From positions 1 through 64,000 of the forward strand of contig NZ_JAKOIW010000021.1 in the NCBI RefSeq assembly GCF_022206305.1: DNA of 64,000 nucleotides. The letters are read 5' to 3'. The position numbers and the translations under genes are program-made. This DNA is from Gordonia sp. 'Campus' (lineage in GTDB: Bacteria; Actinomycetota; Actinomycetes; Mycobacteriales; Mycobacteriaceae). The notes beneath the pieces are model-generated. The model did no database searches. It saw only the letters and a program-made list of their open reading frames with translations, and had not been told where the DNA came from. Of this stretch, positions 27,561-36,969 are shown in pieces. Numbering within the stretch: position 1 is the first letter of the stretch; each line of letters starts with the position of its first letter.

Positions 27561-28790
27561 TCAGATGACCCCGGCCTCGCGCAACGCCGCGACCTCGTCT
27601 TCGGACAATCCCAGCAACCCGCCGTAGACGGACTCGTTGTCGCAACCGGGGGCCGGGGGGCCGGCGTTGCGGATGCCGCCGGGGGTCTCGCTGAACTGAG
27701 GTACCACGCCCGGTCCCAGGACCGTGCGCTGCGCGCGCTCGTCGTAGTGTTCGGCGATCATCCCACGCTCCTGCAGGTGCGGGTCGGCGACCACCTCGGC
27801 GACGGTGTTCACCGGACCCACGACAACGCCTGCCGCGCCGAGGATCTCGGTCAACTTCTCCGGGGAGTGCTGTCGTGACCAGTCGCCGATGAGGGCGTCG
27901 AGTTCGTCCTGGTTGCGGCCACGGGCGGCGTGATCGGCGAACCGATCGTCGGTCGCGAGTTCGGGCTGTCCCATCGCTGCGCACAGTCTCGCGAAGACCG
28001 AGTCCTGGTTGGCGGCGATGATGACGTGGGTGCCCTCGCTGGTGGGGTAGAGGTTCGACGGCGCGATGCCGTCGAGGCGGGTGCCCGACGGCCCGCGCAC
28101 GACGCCCCCGGCGTCGTAGTCCGCGATGGCCGATTCCTGAACCGCCACACAGGATTCGATGAGCGAGGTGTCGACGACCTGCCCCTTGCCGGTCACCGAA
28201 CGCCGGACCAGCGCGGCGAGTGCGCCCTGCGCCGCGAACATCCCCGCCAAGGTGTCGCCCAGCGAGAGGGCGATCCGCGGCGGGAGCTGGCCCGGGTACC
28301 CGTTCAGATGACGCAGCCCGCTCGCGGCCTCGGCGACCGAGGCATAACCGGCGCGGGTCGAATCCGGGCCGGTCTGGCCGTAACCCGAGACACGCACCAC
28401 GACGATGCCCGGGTTGCGTGCGGACAGCACGTCCGGGCCGATGCCGAGCCGCTCCAGCGTTCCGGGGCGGAAGTTCTCGACGACGACGTCGGCGCGCTCG
28501 GCGAGATCGAGGAACAGCTCGCGGCCGCGATCGGACCGCAGGTCGAGTGTGATCGCTCTCTTGTTGCGCCCGTGGACCGTCCAGTAGAAGCGGTGGCCGT
28601 CGACCTCGGCCTGGCCCCAGGTGCGGATCGGGTCGGGCTTGCCCGGCGCCTCGATCTTGATGACCTCGGCGCCCATGTCGCCAAGCAGGCGGGCCGCATG
28701 TGGCCCCGCGATCAACGTGCCCAACTCGAGGACGGTGACGCCGTCGAGCGGGCCGGAAACGCCCGTCGACTCGGCGGAGGTGTCGGTCAT
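27561..28790 (-). CDS. Family III CoA-transferase (CaiB/BaiF)
   Basis: A 409-residue family III CoA-transferase. N-terminal signature LELGTLIAGPHAARLLGDMGAEVIKIE, then FRPGTLERLG. The catalytic Asp lies in SLGDTLAGMFA. These enzymes move CoA between carboxylic acids. The substrate is unknown, but the neighbouring acyl-CoA ligase suggests fatty or branched acids. The start is the second possible one, where homologues begin; 21 more codons are open upstream. Confidence 0.9.
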   Translation of the reverse strand: MTDTSAESTGVSGPLDGVTVLELGTLIAGPHAARLLGDMGAEVIKIEAPGKPDPIRTWGQAEVDGHRFYWTVHGRNKRAITLDLRSDRGRELFLDLAERADVVVENFRPGTLERLGIGPDVLSARNPGIVVVRVSGYGQTGPDSTRAGYASVAEAASGLRHLNGYPGQLPPRIALSLGDTLAGMFAAQGALAALVRRSVTGKGQVVDTSLIESCVAVQESAIADYDAGGVVRGPSGTRLDGIAPSNLYPTSEGTHVIIAANQDSVFARLCAAMGQPELATDDRFADHAARGRNQDELDALIGDWSRQHSPEKLTEILGAAGVVVGPVNTVAEVVADPHLQERGMIAEHYDERAQRTVLGPGVVPQFSETPGGIRNAGPPAPGCDNESVYGGLLGLSEDEVAALREAGVI

Positions 28791-28930
28791 CCGACCAGTG
28801 TGGCCGGTCACAGGCGCGCGGCCAAGCGGCGACCCGTGGACAGCTTGAAACAATTCATGACCGATGTGTCAATGACGTCGAGATCCCGCTATGGTGTGTG
28901 TCGTCCAGCACATATCGGGAGGCTTTGCAG

Positions 28931-30715
28931 ATGGTTGATCACGCGACGAGCACGGGACTCCTGCCGGATATCCGGCTGACCGACATGCTGTCGGGGGTCG
29001 CTTCGTTGCGGGGAGACGCCGGAACCATCCTGCGCACCCTGCCGCAGATGCTGCCCAAGCCGCCGACGACCAAGATGTCGATCGGCAAGCGGTTCCAGCA
29101 GAGTGTCGAGAAGTATCCCGACCGGGACTTCCTGCGGTTCGAGGGCACCTCGATCACCTATCGAGATGCCAACGCGCGGGCGAACCGGCTCGCGGACTTC
29201 CTGATCCGGGAGGGCGTCGGTCGCGGAGACGTCGTCGCCGTGCTGTCGCGCAACCACCCCGACGTGGTCATCACCATGCTCGCCATCGTCAAGACGGGCG
29301 CGATCTGCGGCATGCTGAACTACAACCAGCGGGGCACCGTTCTCGAACACAGCCTCGGCCTGATCGAGCCGAAAGTCGTTCTCTACGAGCGCGATCTGTT
29401 GGAGGCGCTGGAGTCGGTGCCCGCCGGGTGCCGCCCGGCCAAGGAGTTCACCTTCGACGAGCTGGCCACCCTGACCGCGCGCTGCTCCCCCCTCGACCTG
29501 GCGGTCACCGAGTCGATCGAGGTGGGATCGACCGCCATCTACATCTTCACGTCCGGCACCACCGGATATCCCAAGGCCAGCAAGATGAGTCACTATCGAT
29601 GGCTGGTCGCCCTGAACGGTATCGGCGGACTCGGCATCCGGTTGCGCGGCGACGACGTCATGTACACCGCGCTGCCCTTCTATCACAACAACGCGCTCAC
29701 CATCTCGGTCTCGTCGGTCCTCGCATCGGGCGCGTGCCTGGCCATCGGCAAGCAGTTCTCGGCGTCGAGATTCATCGACGAGATCATCGAGAACGACGCC
29801 ACCGCGTTCGCCTACATCGGTGAGCTGTGCCGCTATCTCCTTGCGCAGCCGCCGAAGCCGACCGATCGTGCGCACCGCCTGCGCCTGGCCGTCGGCAACG
29901 GTCTGCGCCCGGACATCTGGGATGCCTTCACCGAACGCTTCGGCATCGACCGCATCGTCGAGTTGTACGCCGCGAGCGAGGCGAACATCGGATTCATCAA
30001 CGTGTTCGGCTTGTCCAAGACGGCCGGGTTCTCACCGTTGCCGTACACGATCGTCGAGTACGACGAGGAGACCGGTGAACCGTTGCGCGGTCCCGACGGC
30101 CGGGTCAAGCCGGTCGGCCGAGGCGGAACGGGTCTGCTTCTGGCGCAGATCAACTCGCGGGTTCCCTTCGACGGCTACACCGACCCGGCCGCCACCGAGC
30201 GCAAGATCGTCCGCGACGCGAAGCGCAAGGGCGACAAGTGGTTCAACAGCGGAGACGTCGTCCGGGACCAGGGTTTCTCACACATCGGTTTCGTCGACCG
30301 CATCGGGGACACCTTCCGCTGGAAGGGTGAGAACGTCGCGACCACCGAGGTCGAGGCCGTTCTCGACGCCCATGCGTCCGTCGAGGAGGCAGTCGTGTTC
30401 GGCGTGCCCGTCCCCGGGGTCGATGGCAAGGCCGGCATGGCCGCCATCAGCTTGCGGGACGGGGAGTCGTTCGACGCGGACGGGCTGGCGCGGCACGTTC
30501 GCACCGGATTGCCGGCCTACGCATTGCCGCTGTTCGTGCGGATCGTCCCGCAGCTCGAGCACACCTCGACGTTCAAGAACATGCGCACCGAGCTCCGTAA
30601 GCAGGGGTACGCCGAGACCGGTGACGACCCGCTGTACGTGTTGGCGGGCGAGAAGTACGTGGAGTTCTATCCCGACTTCGTCGACGAACTCGCCGGGGCG
30701 CGCCGGAAGAGCTGA
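28931..30715 (+). CDS. Long-chain acyl-CoA synthetase, FadD6-like
   Basis: A 594-residue AMP-forming acyl-CoA synthetase of the very-long-chain/FATP group. The ATP loop is FTSGTTGYPKASKMSH; the later motif NSGDVVRDQGFSHIGFVDRIGDTFRWKGENVATTEVE is characteristic of this group and of M. tuberculosis FadD6 (597 residues). It activates fatty acids to CoA esters for uptake or lipid synthesis. It is divergent from the CoA-transferase gene, so both may respond to lipid signals. Confidence 0.9.
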   Translation: MVDHATSTGLLPDIRLTDMLSGVASLRGDAGTILRTLPQMLPKPPTTKMSIGKRFQQSVEKYPDRDFLRFEGTSITYRDANARANRLADFLIREGVGRGDVVAVLSRNHPDVVITMLAIVKTGAICGMLNYNQRGTVLEHSLGLIEPKVVLYERDLLEALESVPAGCRPAKEFTFDELATLTARCSPLDLAVTESIEVGSTAIYIFTSGTTGYPKASKMSHYRWLVALNGIGGLGIRLRGDDVMYTALPFYHNNALTISVSSVLASGACLAIGKQFSASRFIDEIIENDATAFAYIGELCRYLLAQPPKPTDRAHRLRLAVGNGLRPDIWDAFTERFGIDRIVELYAASEANIGFINVFGLSKTAGFSPLPYTIVEYDEETGEPLRGPDGRVKPVGRGGTGLLLAQINSRVPFDGYTDPAATERKIVRDAKRKGDKWFNSGDVVRDQGFSHIGFVDRIGDTFRWKGENVATTEVEAVLDAHASVEEAVVFGVPVPGVDGKAGMAAISLRDGESFDADGLARHVRTGLPAYALPLFVRIVPQLEHTSTFKNMRTELRKQGYAETGDDPLYVLAGEKYVEFYPDFVDELAGARRKS

Positions 30716-30719
30716 CGCG

Positions 30720-31439
30720 TCAGGCGGGTCGTAGCGCGGACAACCGCTCGCCGACGAAGTCGAGCGCGCTGCGCTGCCACAACCCGATGTGATCCAACAT
30801 CGGGTGGCCGCCGCCGGGTACGGGGATGAACTCGGCGTCGACACCAGTCGCGGCGAGTTCGTCGATGCCCTTGCGGGTCCGCTTGGCCAGCGTCCGGGTG
30901 TCGGCATCTCCGTGTACCGCGACGACGCGCGCACCGGGCTGGATGTGTCGCCAGTCGGCGAACTGCCACCACGGCGCGAGTCCGAGGACGCCGATGACCC
31001 GGCGGTCTGCGGCGAGATGTGCGGCCACGCGCCCGCCCATGGAATGGCCGATCGCGACGACCGGGACGCCGGGGTGCCGGCGACACATCTCGTCGAGTGC
31101 GGCGCGTGCGGGCAGCATGGGCGAGTTCTCGTCGCCGTTCCAGCCGTACACGCGATAGCGGACCTGGTGCACGCGCACCGACCGTCCGAAACGCAGCCGG
31201 AGTGACCAGGTGAACGGGTACATCCGCAGCGCGGACGGCTGCCATGGCGAAAAGGGCTTGTGACTGTTGTCGGTGCCGCCCGGGAGGACGAGCACGAGCA
31301 GGCCCGGGGACGGGCGTCCGGGCGACAACAGCCCGGACAGTCCGGAGATCAGCATGTGTGCAGGGCCTTCCCACGCGGCGTCGACGATCGTCTCACCGTA
31401 GCGATTCGCTCGCCGCGGCCGATTGGATCGGTTCGTCAT
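30720..31439 (-). CDS. Alpha/beta hydrolase
   Basis: A 239-residue alpha/beta hydrolase fold. The nucleophile elbow is [17 protein letters not shown] (Ser in GHSMG). An Asp sits in [11 protein letters not shown] and the catalytic His in [10 protein letters not shown]. It is convergent with the FadD6-like gene, 4 bases apart. The substrate is unknown. The exact start is uncertain; ATG at 31439 gives the fullest fold, but an ATG about 28 codons later is possible. Confidence 0.8.
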   Translation of the reverse strand: MTNRSNRPRRANRYGETIVDAAWEGPAHMLISGLSGLLSPGRPSPGLLVLVLPGGTDNSHKPFSPWQPSALRMYPFTWSLRLRFGRSVRVHQVRYRVYGWNGDENSPMLPARAALDEMCRRHPGVPVVAIGHSMGGRVAAHLAADRRVIGVLGLAPWWQFADWRHIQPGARVVAVHGDADTRTLAKRTRKGIDELAATGVDAEFIPVPGGGHPMLDHIGLWQRSALDFVGERLSALRPA

Positions 31440-31475
31440 CCGGGCGAACCCGGCCGGGAGTGGCAGAATCGCGGT

Positions 31476-33119
31476 ATGGCACATCCTCGCGCTGGTACCT
31501 TGGCCCTGCCCGAAGACCTGGTCGATGTGGACGCGTTGGTGCGTGCCTACTACGACAACGTCCCCGACCCGTCGGACCCGTTGCAGCAGGTCGTGTTCGG
31601 GACCTCCGGGCACCGAGGTTCGAGTTTCGACAACGCGTTCAACGAGGCCCACATCCTCGCCACGACGCAGGCGATCGTCGACTACCGTCGCTCGGCCGGC
31701 ATCTCCGGTCCGCTGTTCATCGGCTTCGACACGCACGCGTTGTCGGTCCCGGCATGGCGTACCGCGCTGGAGGTGCTCGCCGCCAACGAGATCACGGTCT
31801 TCACCGCGGAGAGCGATTCGTTCACGCCGACTCCTGCGGTCAGCCGCGCCATCCTGACGTTCAATCGCGACAACCCAGGGGTCTCGTCCGACGGCATCGT
31901 CGTGACGCCGTCGCACAATCCTCCGGGTGACGGCGGGTTCAAGTACAACCCGCCCACCGGCGGCCCCGCGGACACCGCGATCACCTCGGTCGTGGCCGCA
32001 CGCGCCAACGAACTGCTCGCGCAGAAGCTCGACGGTGTCAAACGCATCCCCTTCGAGCGGGCACGCGGCGGCGAGTACGTGCACGACTATTCGTTCCTGC
32101 TCAATTACATCGACGGACTCGGCGACGTCGTCGACATGACGGCGATCCGCGACGCCGGCATCCGGATCGGTGCCGACCCGCTCGGTGGTGCGTCGGTCGG
32201 TTACTGGGCGCTGGTCGGTCTGCGGTACAACCTCGACCACCTCACCGTCGTCAACCCGACCGTCGATCCGACGTTCTCGTTCATGACGCTGGACACCGAC
32301 GGCAAGATCCGGATGGACTGCTCGTCGGCCAATGCGATGGCATCCCTCATCTCCGCCCGCGATGCCTACGACATCGCGACCGGCAACGACGCGGACTCCG
32401 ACCGTCACGGCATCGTCACCCCCGACGCCGGCCTGATGAACCCCAATCACTATCTGGCCGTCGCGATCGACTACCTGTTCACCCATCGTCCGCAGTGGTC
32501 GGAGTCGGCGGCGGTCGGCAAGACACTCGTGTCGTCGTCGCTGATCGACCGGGTGGTCGCGGGAATCGGGCGGCCGCTGCTCGAGGTCCCGGTCGGATTC
32601 AAATGGTTCGTCGACGGTCTGTTGAACGGCCGCGTCGCGTTCGGCGGCGAGGAGAGCGCCGGGGCGTCGTTCCTCACGTTCGACGGCAGCCCGTGGTCGA
32701 CGGACAAGGACGGCATCATCATGGCGCTGCTCGCGTCGGAGATCCTCGCCGTCACCGGCAAGACGCCGTCGCAGCGGTACGCCGAACTCGCCGAGGAGTA
32801 CGGGTCGACGGCCTACGCAAGGATCGACGCACCGGCGTCCCGGGAGCAGAAGGCAGTGCTGTCCAAGCTGTCGTCGGACCAGGTGAAGGCGACCGAGCTC
32901 GCCGGCGAACCGATCTCCGCGATCATGACGTCGGCGCCAGGCAACGGTGCGGCTATCGGCGGGCTGAAGGTGACCACCGAGAACGCGTGGTTCGCGGCGC
33001 GACCCTCGGGCACCGAGGACGTGTACAAGATCTACGCCGAATCCTTCAGGGGCGCAGAACATCTCGCGCAGGTGCAGAAGGAAGCACAGCAGGTCGTCGA
33101 CGCGGCGCTGGAGAGCTGA
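31476..33119 (+). CDS. pgm: Phosphoglucomutase (alpha-D-glucose-specific)
   Basis: A 547-residue phosphoglucomutase interconverting glucose-1-phosphate and glucose-6-phosphate for glycogen, trehalose and wall sugars. Catalytic phosphoserine loop [11 protein letters not shown], Mg loop [10 protein letters not shown], sugar loop GGEESAG, and phosphate-binding loop [14 protein letters not shown] are all intact. The length is standard for the bacterial enzyme. CAGAAT lies 6 bases before the ATG and no ribosome binding site is visible, so it may be leaderless. Confidence 0.96.
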   Translation: MAHPRAGTLALPEDLVDVDALVRAYYDNVPDPSDPLQQVVFGTSGHRGSSFDNAFNEAHILATTQAIVDYRRSAGISGPLFIGFDTHALSVPAWRTALEVLAANEITVFTAESDSFTPTPAVSRAILTFNRDNPGVSSDGIVVTPSHNPPGDGGFKYNPPTGGPADTAITSVVAARANELLAQKLDGVKRIPFERARGGEYVHDYSFLLNYIDGLGDVVDMTAIRDAGIRIGADPLGGASVGYWALVGLRYNLDHLTVVNPTVDPTFSFMTLDTDGKIRMDCSSANAMASLISARDAYDIATGNDADSDRHGIVTPDAGLMNPNHYLAVAIDYLFTHRPQWSESAAVGKTLVSSSLIDRVVAGIGRPLLEVPVGFKWFVDGLLNGRVAFGGEESAGASFLTFDGSPWSTDKDGIIMALLASEILAVTGKTPSQRYAELAEEYGSTAYARIDAPASREQKAVLSKLSSDQVKATELAGEPISAIMTSAPGNGAAIGGLKVTTENAWFAARPSGTEDVYKIYAESFRGAEHLAQVQKEAQQVVDAALES

Positions 33120-33199
33120 ACGCCACCCGGCGCCGAACGTCCGGGACCTCACGATGATCCCTCAGACAATTTTCAGTGCTGCGCGGATATTGTCGGAAT

Positions 33200-33952
33200 G
33201 TGAGCAAGAAGCGTAAGCCGGGAGCCTCGGTGCCCCGCACCACCAACTCGAAGTATCAGCCGAGCGCGCCGTCGAACACCATGACGTATGTGCTCGGCGG
33301 GGTCGCGATCCTGGTGATCGCGGGTCTCGTCATCGGTGGGATCTGGTGGAGCGGGCGTGACAAGGGCGAGGCCGACCAGTCGGCGCTCGCCTCGAGTTCG
33401 ACGATGATCGTGGGCCCGGAGACGGCGCCCCTCATCGACGTGTTCGAGGACCCCATGTGTCCGGTGTGCAAGGTCTTCGAACAGCAGTCGGGTCCCGCCA
33501 TCACCAAGGCGGTCACCGAGGGCAAGCTGCGGGTCCGCTACCACACCCTGAACTTCCTGAACTCGCGGTCGGCGACCGGTGACTACAGTTCCCGTGCGTC
33601 GGGCGCCCTCACCTGCGTGGCGGGCGAGCAGAACACCGACCTGTTCATGCGGTTCCACAGCGCGCTGTTCACCGCCCAGCCCCCGGAGGACGGCACCGGC
33701 AACATCACCAGCCCCGAGCTGGCGCGGATGGCGACCGAGCAGGGTGCGACCCCGGCCACCGCCACGTGCATCACCGACAACGCGAAGGTCGCGCAGGCCG
33801 AGGCAAACGCCAAGAAGTCGACCGACGAACTGTCGAACGCCACCGGCGGTCAGGTCGGCACCCCGACCGTGCTGCACGACGGCAAGCCCGTCAACGGCGT
33901 CCTCGAGGGCAACGCCTGGCTCGACAGCATCCTGGGCGGCAACAACTCCTGA
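33200..33952 (+). CDS. DsbA-family thioredoxin-fold protein, membrane-anchored
   Basis: A 250-residue protein with a basic N-tail, one membrane helix (about 29-49) and an extracytoplasmic DsbA-like domain. The redox motif is PMCPVCK, with Cys87 and Cys90. Two more Cys (in ALTCVAG and TATCITD) may form a structural disulfide. The cis-Pro region is GTPTVLHDG. It probably forms or isomerises disulfides in exported proteins. GTG at 33200 was chosen. It is followed by a strong terminator. Confidence 0.9.
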   Translation: MSKKRKPGASVPRTTNSKYQPSAPSNTMTYVLGGVAILVIAGLVIGGIWWSGRDKGEADQSALASSSTMIVGPETAPLIDVFEDPMCPVCKVFEQQSGPAITKAVTEGKLRVRYHTLNFLNSRSATGDYSSRASGALTCVAGEQNTDLFMRFHSALFTAQPPEDGTGNITSPELARMATEQGATPATATCITDNAKVAQAEANAKKSTDELSNATGGQVGTPTVLHDGKPVNGVLEGNAWLDSILGGNNS

Positions 33953-33960
33953 GTCGTGGG

Positions 33961-33990
33961 ACGCCGACCCGACACCGGTCGGGTCGGCGT
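33961..33990. terminator. Terminator after the DsbA-like gene
   Basis: A perfect 13-base stem, ACGCCGACCCGAC (33961-33973) with GTCGGGTCGGCGT (33978-33990), closes an ACCG loop. It begins 8 bases after the gene's stop codon. Confidence 0.9.
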
Positions 33991-34066
33991 CCTGGCGATT
34001 TGGCTGGTATCGCCGAGATGGTGTAACTTCGCCAGTGCCCTTGAACAGGGCGGAACAACAAAATTC

Positions 34067-34139
34067 GGGGCTATGGCGCAGCTGGTAGCGCACCACACTG
34101 GCAGTGTGGGGGTCAGGGGTTCGAGTCCCCTTAGCTCCA
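34067..34139 (+). tRNA. tRNA-Ala (anticodon GGC)
   Basis: A 73-base cloverleaf. The acceptor stem GGGGCTA pairs with TAGCTCC. The anticodon stem CCACA/TGTGG closes the loop CTGGCAG with anticodon GGC, reading alanine codon GCC. The T-arm is AGGGGTTCGAGTCCCCT. CCA is not encoded. Everything on its 3' side up to about 42.5 kb looks accessory, so its 3' end is a likely integration site. Confidence 0.95.
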
Positions 34140-34141
34140 CT

Positions 34142-34569
34142 CCGCGTACAAGGCTCGAACTCTTGCCCGAAGAATCACTGGGCTGAGTTCGGGCCTTGTC
34201 GGCGTTCCGAGCCCAGTTGAGCGCGTCGGCGTTGATCTCGGGGTCGAGCAGCATCTCGAAGGGCCGGTTCTTTTCGACGCGCAGGTTGTCGTCCTCCTCG
34301 ATGCAGACCTTGGTGAATAAGGCTTGGTTGCACAGGCGCCGGTTGGCGTCGTCGCACCGGGCGTAGATGTCGGCGCAGTTCTCCAACAGAGTGAGCGCCT
34401 CCTTCAGGTGCGCGCGGGCGTCGGCGTAGTGGGCTTGCAGCAGTCGTTCTTGTTCGTGTTTAAGCCGGTCGCGGCGGGTGGTGAGGCGGGCGAGTTCGTC
34501 GGTCTCGGCGGCCACGAGCTGGTCGAACTCGTGGTGCAGCATCCCGGCGAGGGCTTCGCGGTGAGCCAT
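34142..34569 (-). pseudogene. Serine recombinase (integrase) remnant, C-terminal part
   Basis: About 140 codons match only the C-terminal coiled-coil region of large serine recombinases. HHEFDQLVAAETDELARLT and RLLQAHYADA are followed at once by RAHLKEALTLLENCADIYA and NRRLCNQALFTKV. The usual stretch between them (an HYADA...PLDLLKxEQDRI region of about 35 residues) is missing, so there is an internal deletion. The resolvase catalytic domain and recombinase zinc ribbon are absent upstream. The frame has no stop of its own and reads into the tRNA antisense. It is a decayed integrase of the element that entered here. Confidence 0.75.
34148..34199. terminator. Hairpin after tRNA-Ala
   Basis: An inverted repeat with 15-base arms, ACAAGGCTCGAACTC (34148-34162) and GAGTTCGGGCCTTGT (34185-34199), has one mismatch that pairs as G-U in RNA, and a 22-base loop. 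It could end tRNA transcription. It also overlaps the end of the recombinase remnant, so it could instead be part of an attachment site. Confidence 0.45.
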
Positions 34570-35142
34570 CAGCCTCGGTCTTAGCCGAGGTCATCGCCTG
34601 CTCCGCAGCCTTGATGTGCGACCTGAGCCGCGCCAAAGAGTCCTCGATGAACTCCTCTTCGCCGTGGCGATGAGTCGGCAAGCAGAACGCAGGATCGCGC
34701 AGTATGCCGCACTAATGTCGCTGCACTACGTGCCTGGTCAGTGTTCGGCGCAGTGATCGCCGGCGTGGAGAAGCTAATCGAGGACTACTAAGGTGCACGA
34801 CCCTGGCTGACCGTCACGGACAGGAACTGCCTGTCCGCGAGTGCATCCGCCGATAGCCGCGCCTTCCGGCAGACCTGACGCCTGCCCGTCGCCTCCCGCC
34901 CGGCCGACAATCCGAGCTCGTCTCTGGCCCCCTCTTCACGTTGACACGCCTCTTGCAGGTCGAAGTCACAGCGTGCCCTCGCGGGTGTCCGCGACAACAA
35001 AGCGAGGGGCCGCCCGTTCGCGCTGGGTGTCTCTGGGAGTCCGCATGGAAGAAGCGAGGTCGTCGCCATTCGACGGTAGAATCGGGGCTAGGGTCCGGGT
35101 TCCCGTCGATCCTTAGCGACGACACGATCGAGGAGCCCGACG
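34570..35142. other. Island segment without a recognisable gene
   Basis: I see no credible complete gene. A short minus-strand frame (34681 downwards, beginning MPTHRHGEEEFIEDSLARL) overlaps the recombinase remnant in another frame, and may be its shifted upstream piece or an unrelated fragment. A plus-strand tail ending VIAGVEKLIEDY (stop at 34789) may be a gene end. Just before the next gene, TAGAAT (35077-35082) could be a -10 element, and GAGGAG at 35130-35136 is its ribosome binding site. Confidence 0.5.
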
Positions 35143-35658
35143 ATGAGCTACCGCAACAAGACCTATGTAGCCTTCGCCAGCGAAGACATCCACAACTACC
35201 GACTCATGACGGCCTGGCGAGCGAACAAGAACATCGAATTCGACTTCACCAACGCACACGACATCTACGAGGCGCGTGACACGAGCACGCCTGAGACGAT
35301 CAAGCGGCGACTGCGGGAGCGTCTGAACAACACGAAGCAGGTCGTTCTGCTTGGCAGTCCTGCCGCCCGACGCAAGGGAGGCGACGGCTCCTCGTTCCTC
35401 GCCTAGGTCGGAGCGATCATTTCCCTTGGCCTTCCTGTTGTTGTCGCCAATCTTGACGGAGCCCGTCGAGGCAAGAGCAGCACCAACATTCCTGCCCCCT
35501 TCGCTGACAAGGACTACTTCACGATGTCCGTGTCGTTCGGGCCGACGATCATCAAGTACGCACTGGACCACTACGTTCCTGACTTCAATAGCTCAGACAA
35601 GACCGGCCCACACAGTTACAACGAGTCCGTGTACGAGAGCCTGGGGCTGAATAAGTAG
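35143..35658 (+). pseudogene. thsB: TIR-like (DUF1863/ThsB-type) protein with in-frame amber codon
   Basis: A 172-codon frame interrupted by TAG at codon 88 (35404-35406). The N-terminal half (MSYRNKTYVAFASED, WRANKNIEFDFTNAHDI, RLRERLNNTKQVVLLG) is the TIR-like fold of ThsB, the NAD-consuming sensor of Thoeris defence. After the TAG the same frame continues with VGAIISLGLPVVVANLDG and runs to a TAG overlapping the next gene's start. That overlap shows the tail was coding. Loss of three bases from a TAC GAG pair (Tyr-Glu) would explain the stop. Unless the amber is read through, only an 87-residue fragment is made. GAGGAG precedes the ATG. Confidence 0.72.
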
Positions 35659-36497
35659 TGCGCCACAAGCGGTCACTACGACGGTACGCGGGAAGATTTG
35701 CCCGTCGCTTCTTGGAAGCCCTGGGTGCGTTGGCTGTTGTGAGCGGCGCCCTCGCGCTATTCGCACCCAATCTTCTGAAAGGTCAGTGGTGGCTTCTAGC
35801 CGTCGCGGGAGCACTAGCCGTGGGGTGGGCGCTGTTCTCCCTGCGACAAAAGGACCCCGAGCAGAGATTTCCCTCAGAGAGCATCAGCATCCGCTTGATC
35901 GAGGGCGACCTGTTCGAGCAGAGGGCGTCAGCCCTCGTCGGGATGACGACCACGTTCGACACAGAGCCAGGCATCATCGAAAACGGCAGCGTTCAAGGCA
36001 ATCTGCTTCACAGGATCTACGGTGGATCACAGACGCGACTTGATGCCGAACTCGCAACCGCGCTGACAGGTATCGGGCCAGTGGGCACGATCACGAAGCC
36101 CGGCAAGGAAGACGTCTATCCAGTCGGGACCGTTGCCGTCCTCAACGGAGAGGGCACGACCCGCTACTACTGCGTCGCCTACACCTGCATGGACGAACAC
36201 AACCGCGCTCAGGGCACGATCCGAGGCATCCTGGACAGCCTCGACAGCGTGTGGGATGCCGTTGATCGCAACGGCAACGGTGAGGCGATCTGCGTGCCGC
36301 TGCTCGGCCAGGGGCAGTCCCGTATCCCTGAGCTGACGGCCGAGGTCGCCGTCAGGCTCATCGCGTTCTCGTTCCTCCTCCGCGCCCGGCGCGTACGGTT
36401 CTCGAAGGAGTTGCGCATCGTCGTGCATCCGAACGAGATCGGCAAGATCGACCGCGCCGAGTTCCAAGCGTTCCTGCGATCCTTGGTCGCCGGATGA
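35658..36497 (+). CDS. thsA: TM-macro effector, ThsA-like (type II Thoeris)
   Basis: A 279-residue protein with two N-terminal membrane helices (about 19-37 and 43-62) and a macro-type domain from residue 77. SIRLIEGDLFEQRASALVG, TTFDTEPGIIENGSVQGNLL and a Gly-rich loop VPLLGQGQSRIP mark the ThsA macro domain, which binds an ADP-ribose-derived signal. In type II Thoeris the TIR protein makes the signal, and the TM-macro protein acts at the membrane to stop the infected cell. The GTG start shares a base with the thsB stop (TAGTG), and its stop overlaps the HIT gene (ATGA). The gene itself is intact. Confidence 0.78.
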   Translation: MRHKRSLRRYAGRFARRFLEALGALAVVSGALALFAPNLLKGQWWLLAVAGALAVGWALFSLRQKDPEQRFPSESISIRLIEGDLFEQRASALVGMTTTFDTEPGIIENGSVQGNLLHRIYGGSQTRLDAELATALTGIGPVGTITKPGKEDVYPVGTVAVLNGEGTTRYYCVAYTCMDEHNRAQGTIRGILDSLDSVWDAVDRNGNGEAICVPLLGQGQSRIPELTAEVAVRLIAFSFLLRARRVRFSKELRIVVHPNEIGKIDRAEFQAFLRSLVAG

Positions 36498-36969
36498 ACG
36501 AGAACGAGAGCAGCCTCGACATCCCCGAACAGGAGCCGTGCGCATTCTGCGACTACCTCAATGGGGTGCGTCCATTTACGGTCCTCTATCGCGACGATCT
36601 GATCGCTGTGCTCGTCACAAGAGAACAACGCGGCATCGACACCTGCTCGTGTTGCCGGTGCGGCATTACCCGACCCTGTTGGAATCCGAGCCCAGCGAGC
36701 GTCATTCGATGATGGACACCCTCGCGTGGGACGCCGCAGCGATCGACGCTACGTTCGAGCGCCCGGGAATCGCGGTTTGGCAGAACAACGGCACCGCAGC
36801 GCACCAAGCCATCCCACACCTCCACTTTCACATAGCCGGCACTCTGACCGGAGGAGGCACCGACTTCGGCGACGTTCCCGAACTCACCGTGGAGCAGACC
36901 GATCAGATAGCCGCACGAATTCTGGCGGCAATCCGCTTCGCCCCCGATCTCGGATCAACACCCCACTAG
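36494..36969 (+). pseudogene. HIT-family protein, frameshifted
   Basis: Two frames together give one HIT protein of about 158 residues. The first part (EPCAFCDYLNGVRPFTVLYRDD to RGID) is in one frame. The second (HLLVLPVRHYPTLLESEPSE to the end) is in the next. The join is at about 36638-36640, where one C is missing compared with an expected GAC CAC. The catalytic histidine triad HLHFHIAG is intact in the second part, and the Cys pair CAFC in the first. HIT proteins cleave nucleotide phosphate bonds. It is the third gene of the Thoeris-like operon (ATGA overlap with thsA) and is probably inactive in this copy. Confidence 0.75.

Noticed and set aside
33850-34141. Protein-coding extension of the recombinase frame across the tRNA
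   Set aside because: The translation GVELRGLEPLTP is simply the tRNA antisense read through because the remnant has lost its own stop.
35143-35406. A complete 87-residue protein
   Set aside because: The same frame continues after the TAG with family-specific sequence and couples to the next gene, so this is the first half of a broken gene.
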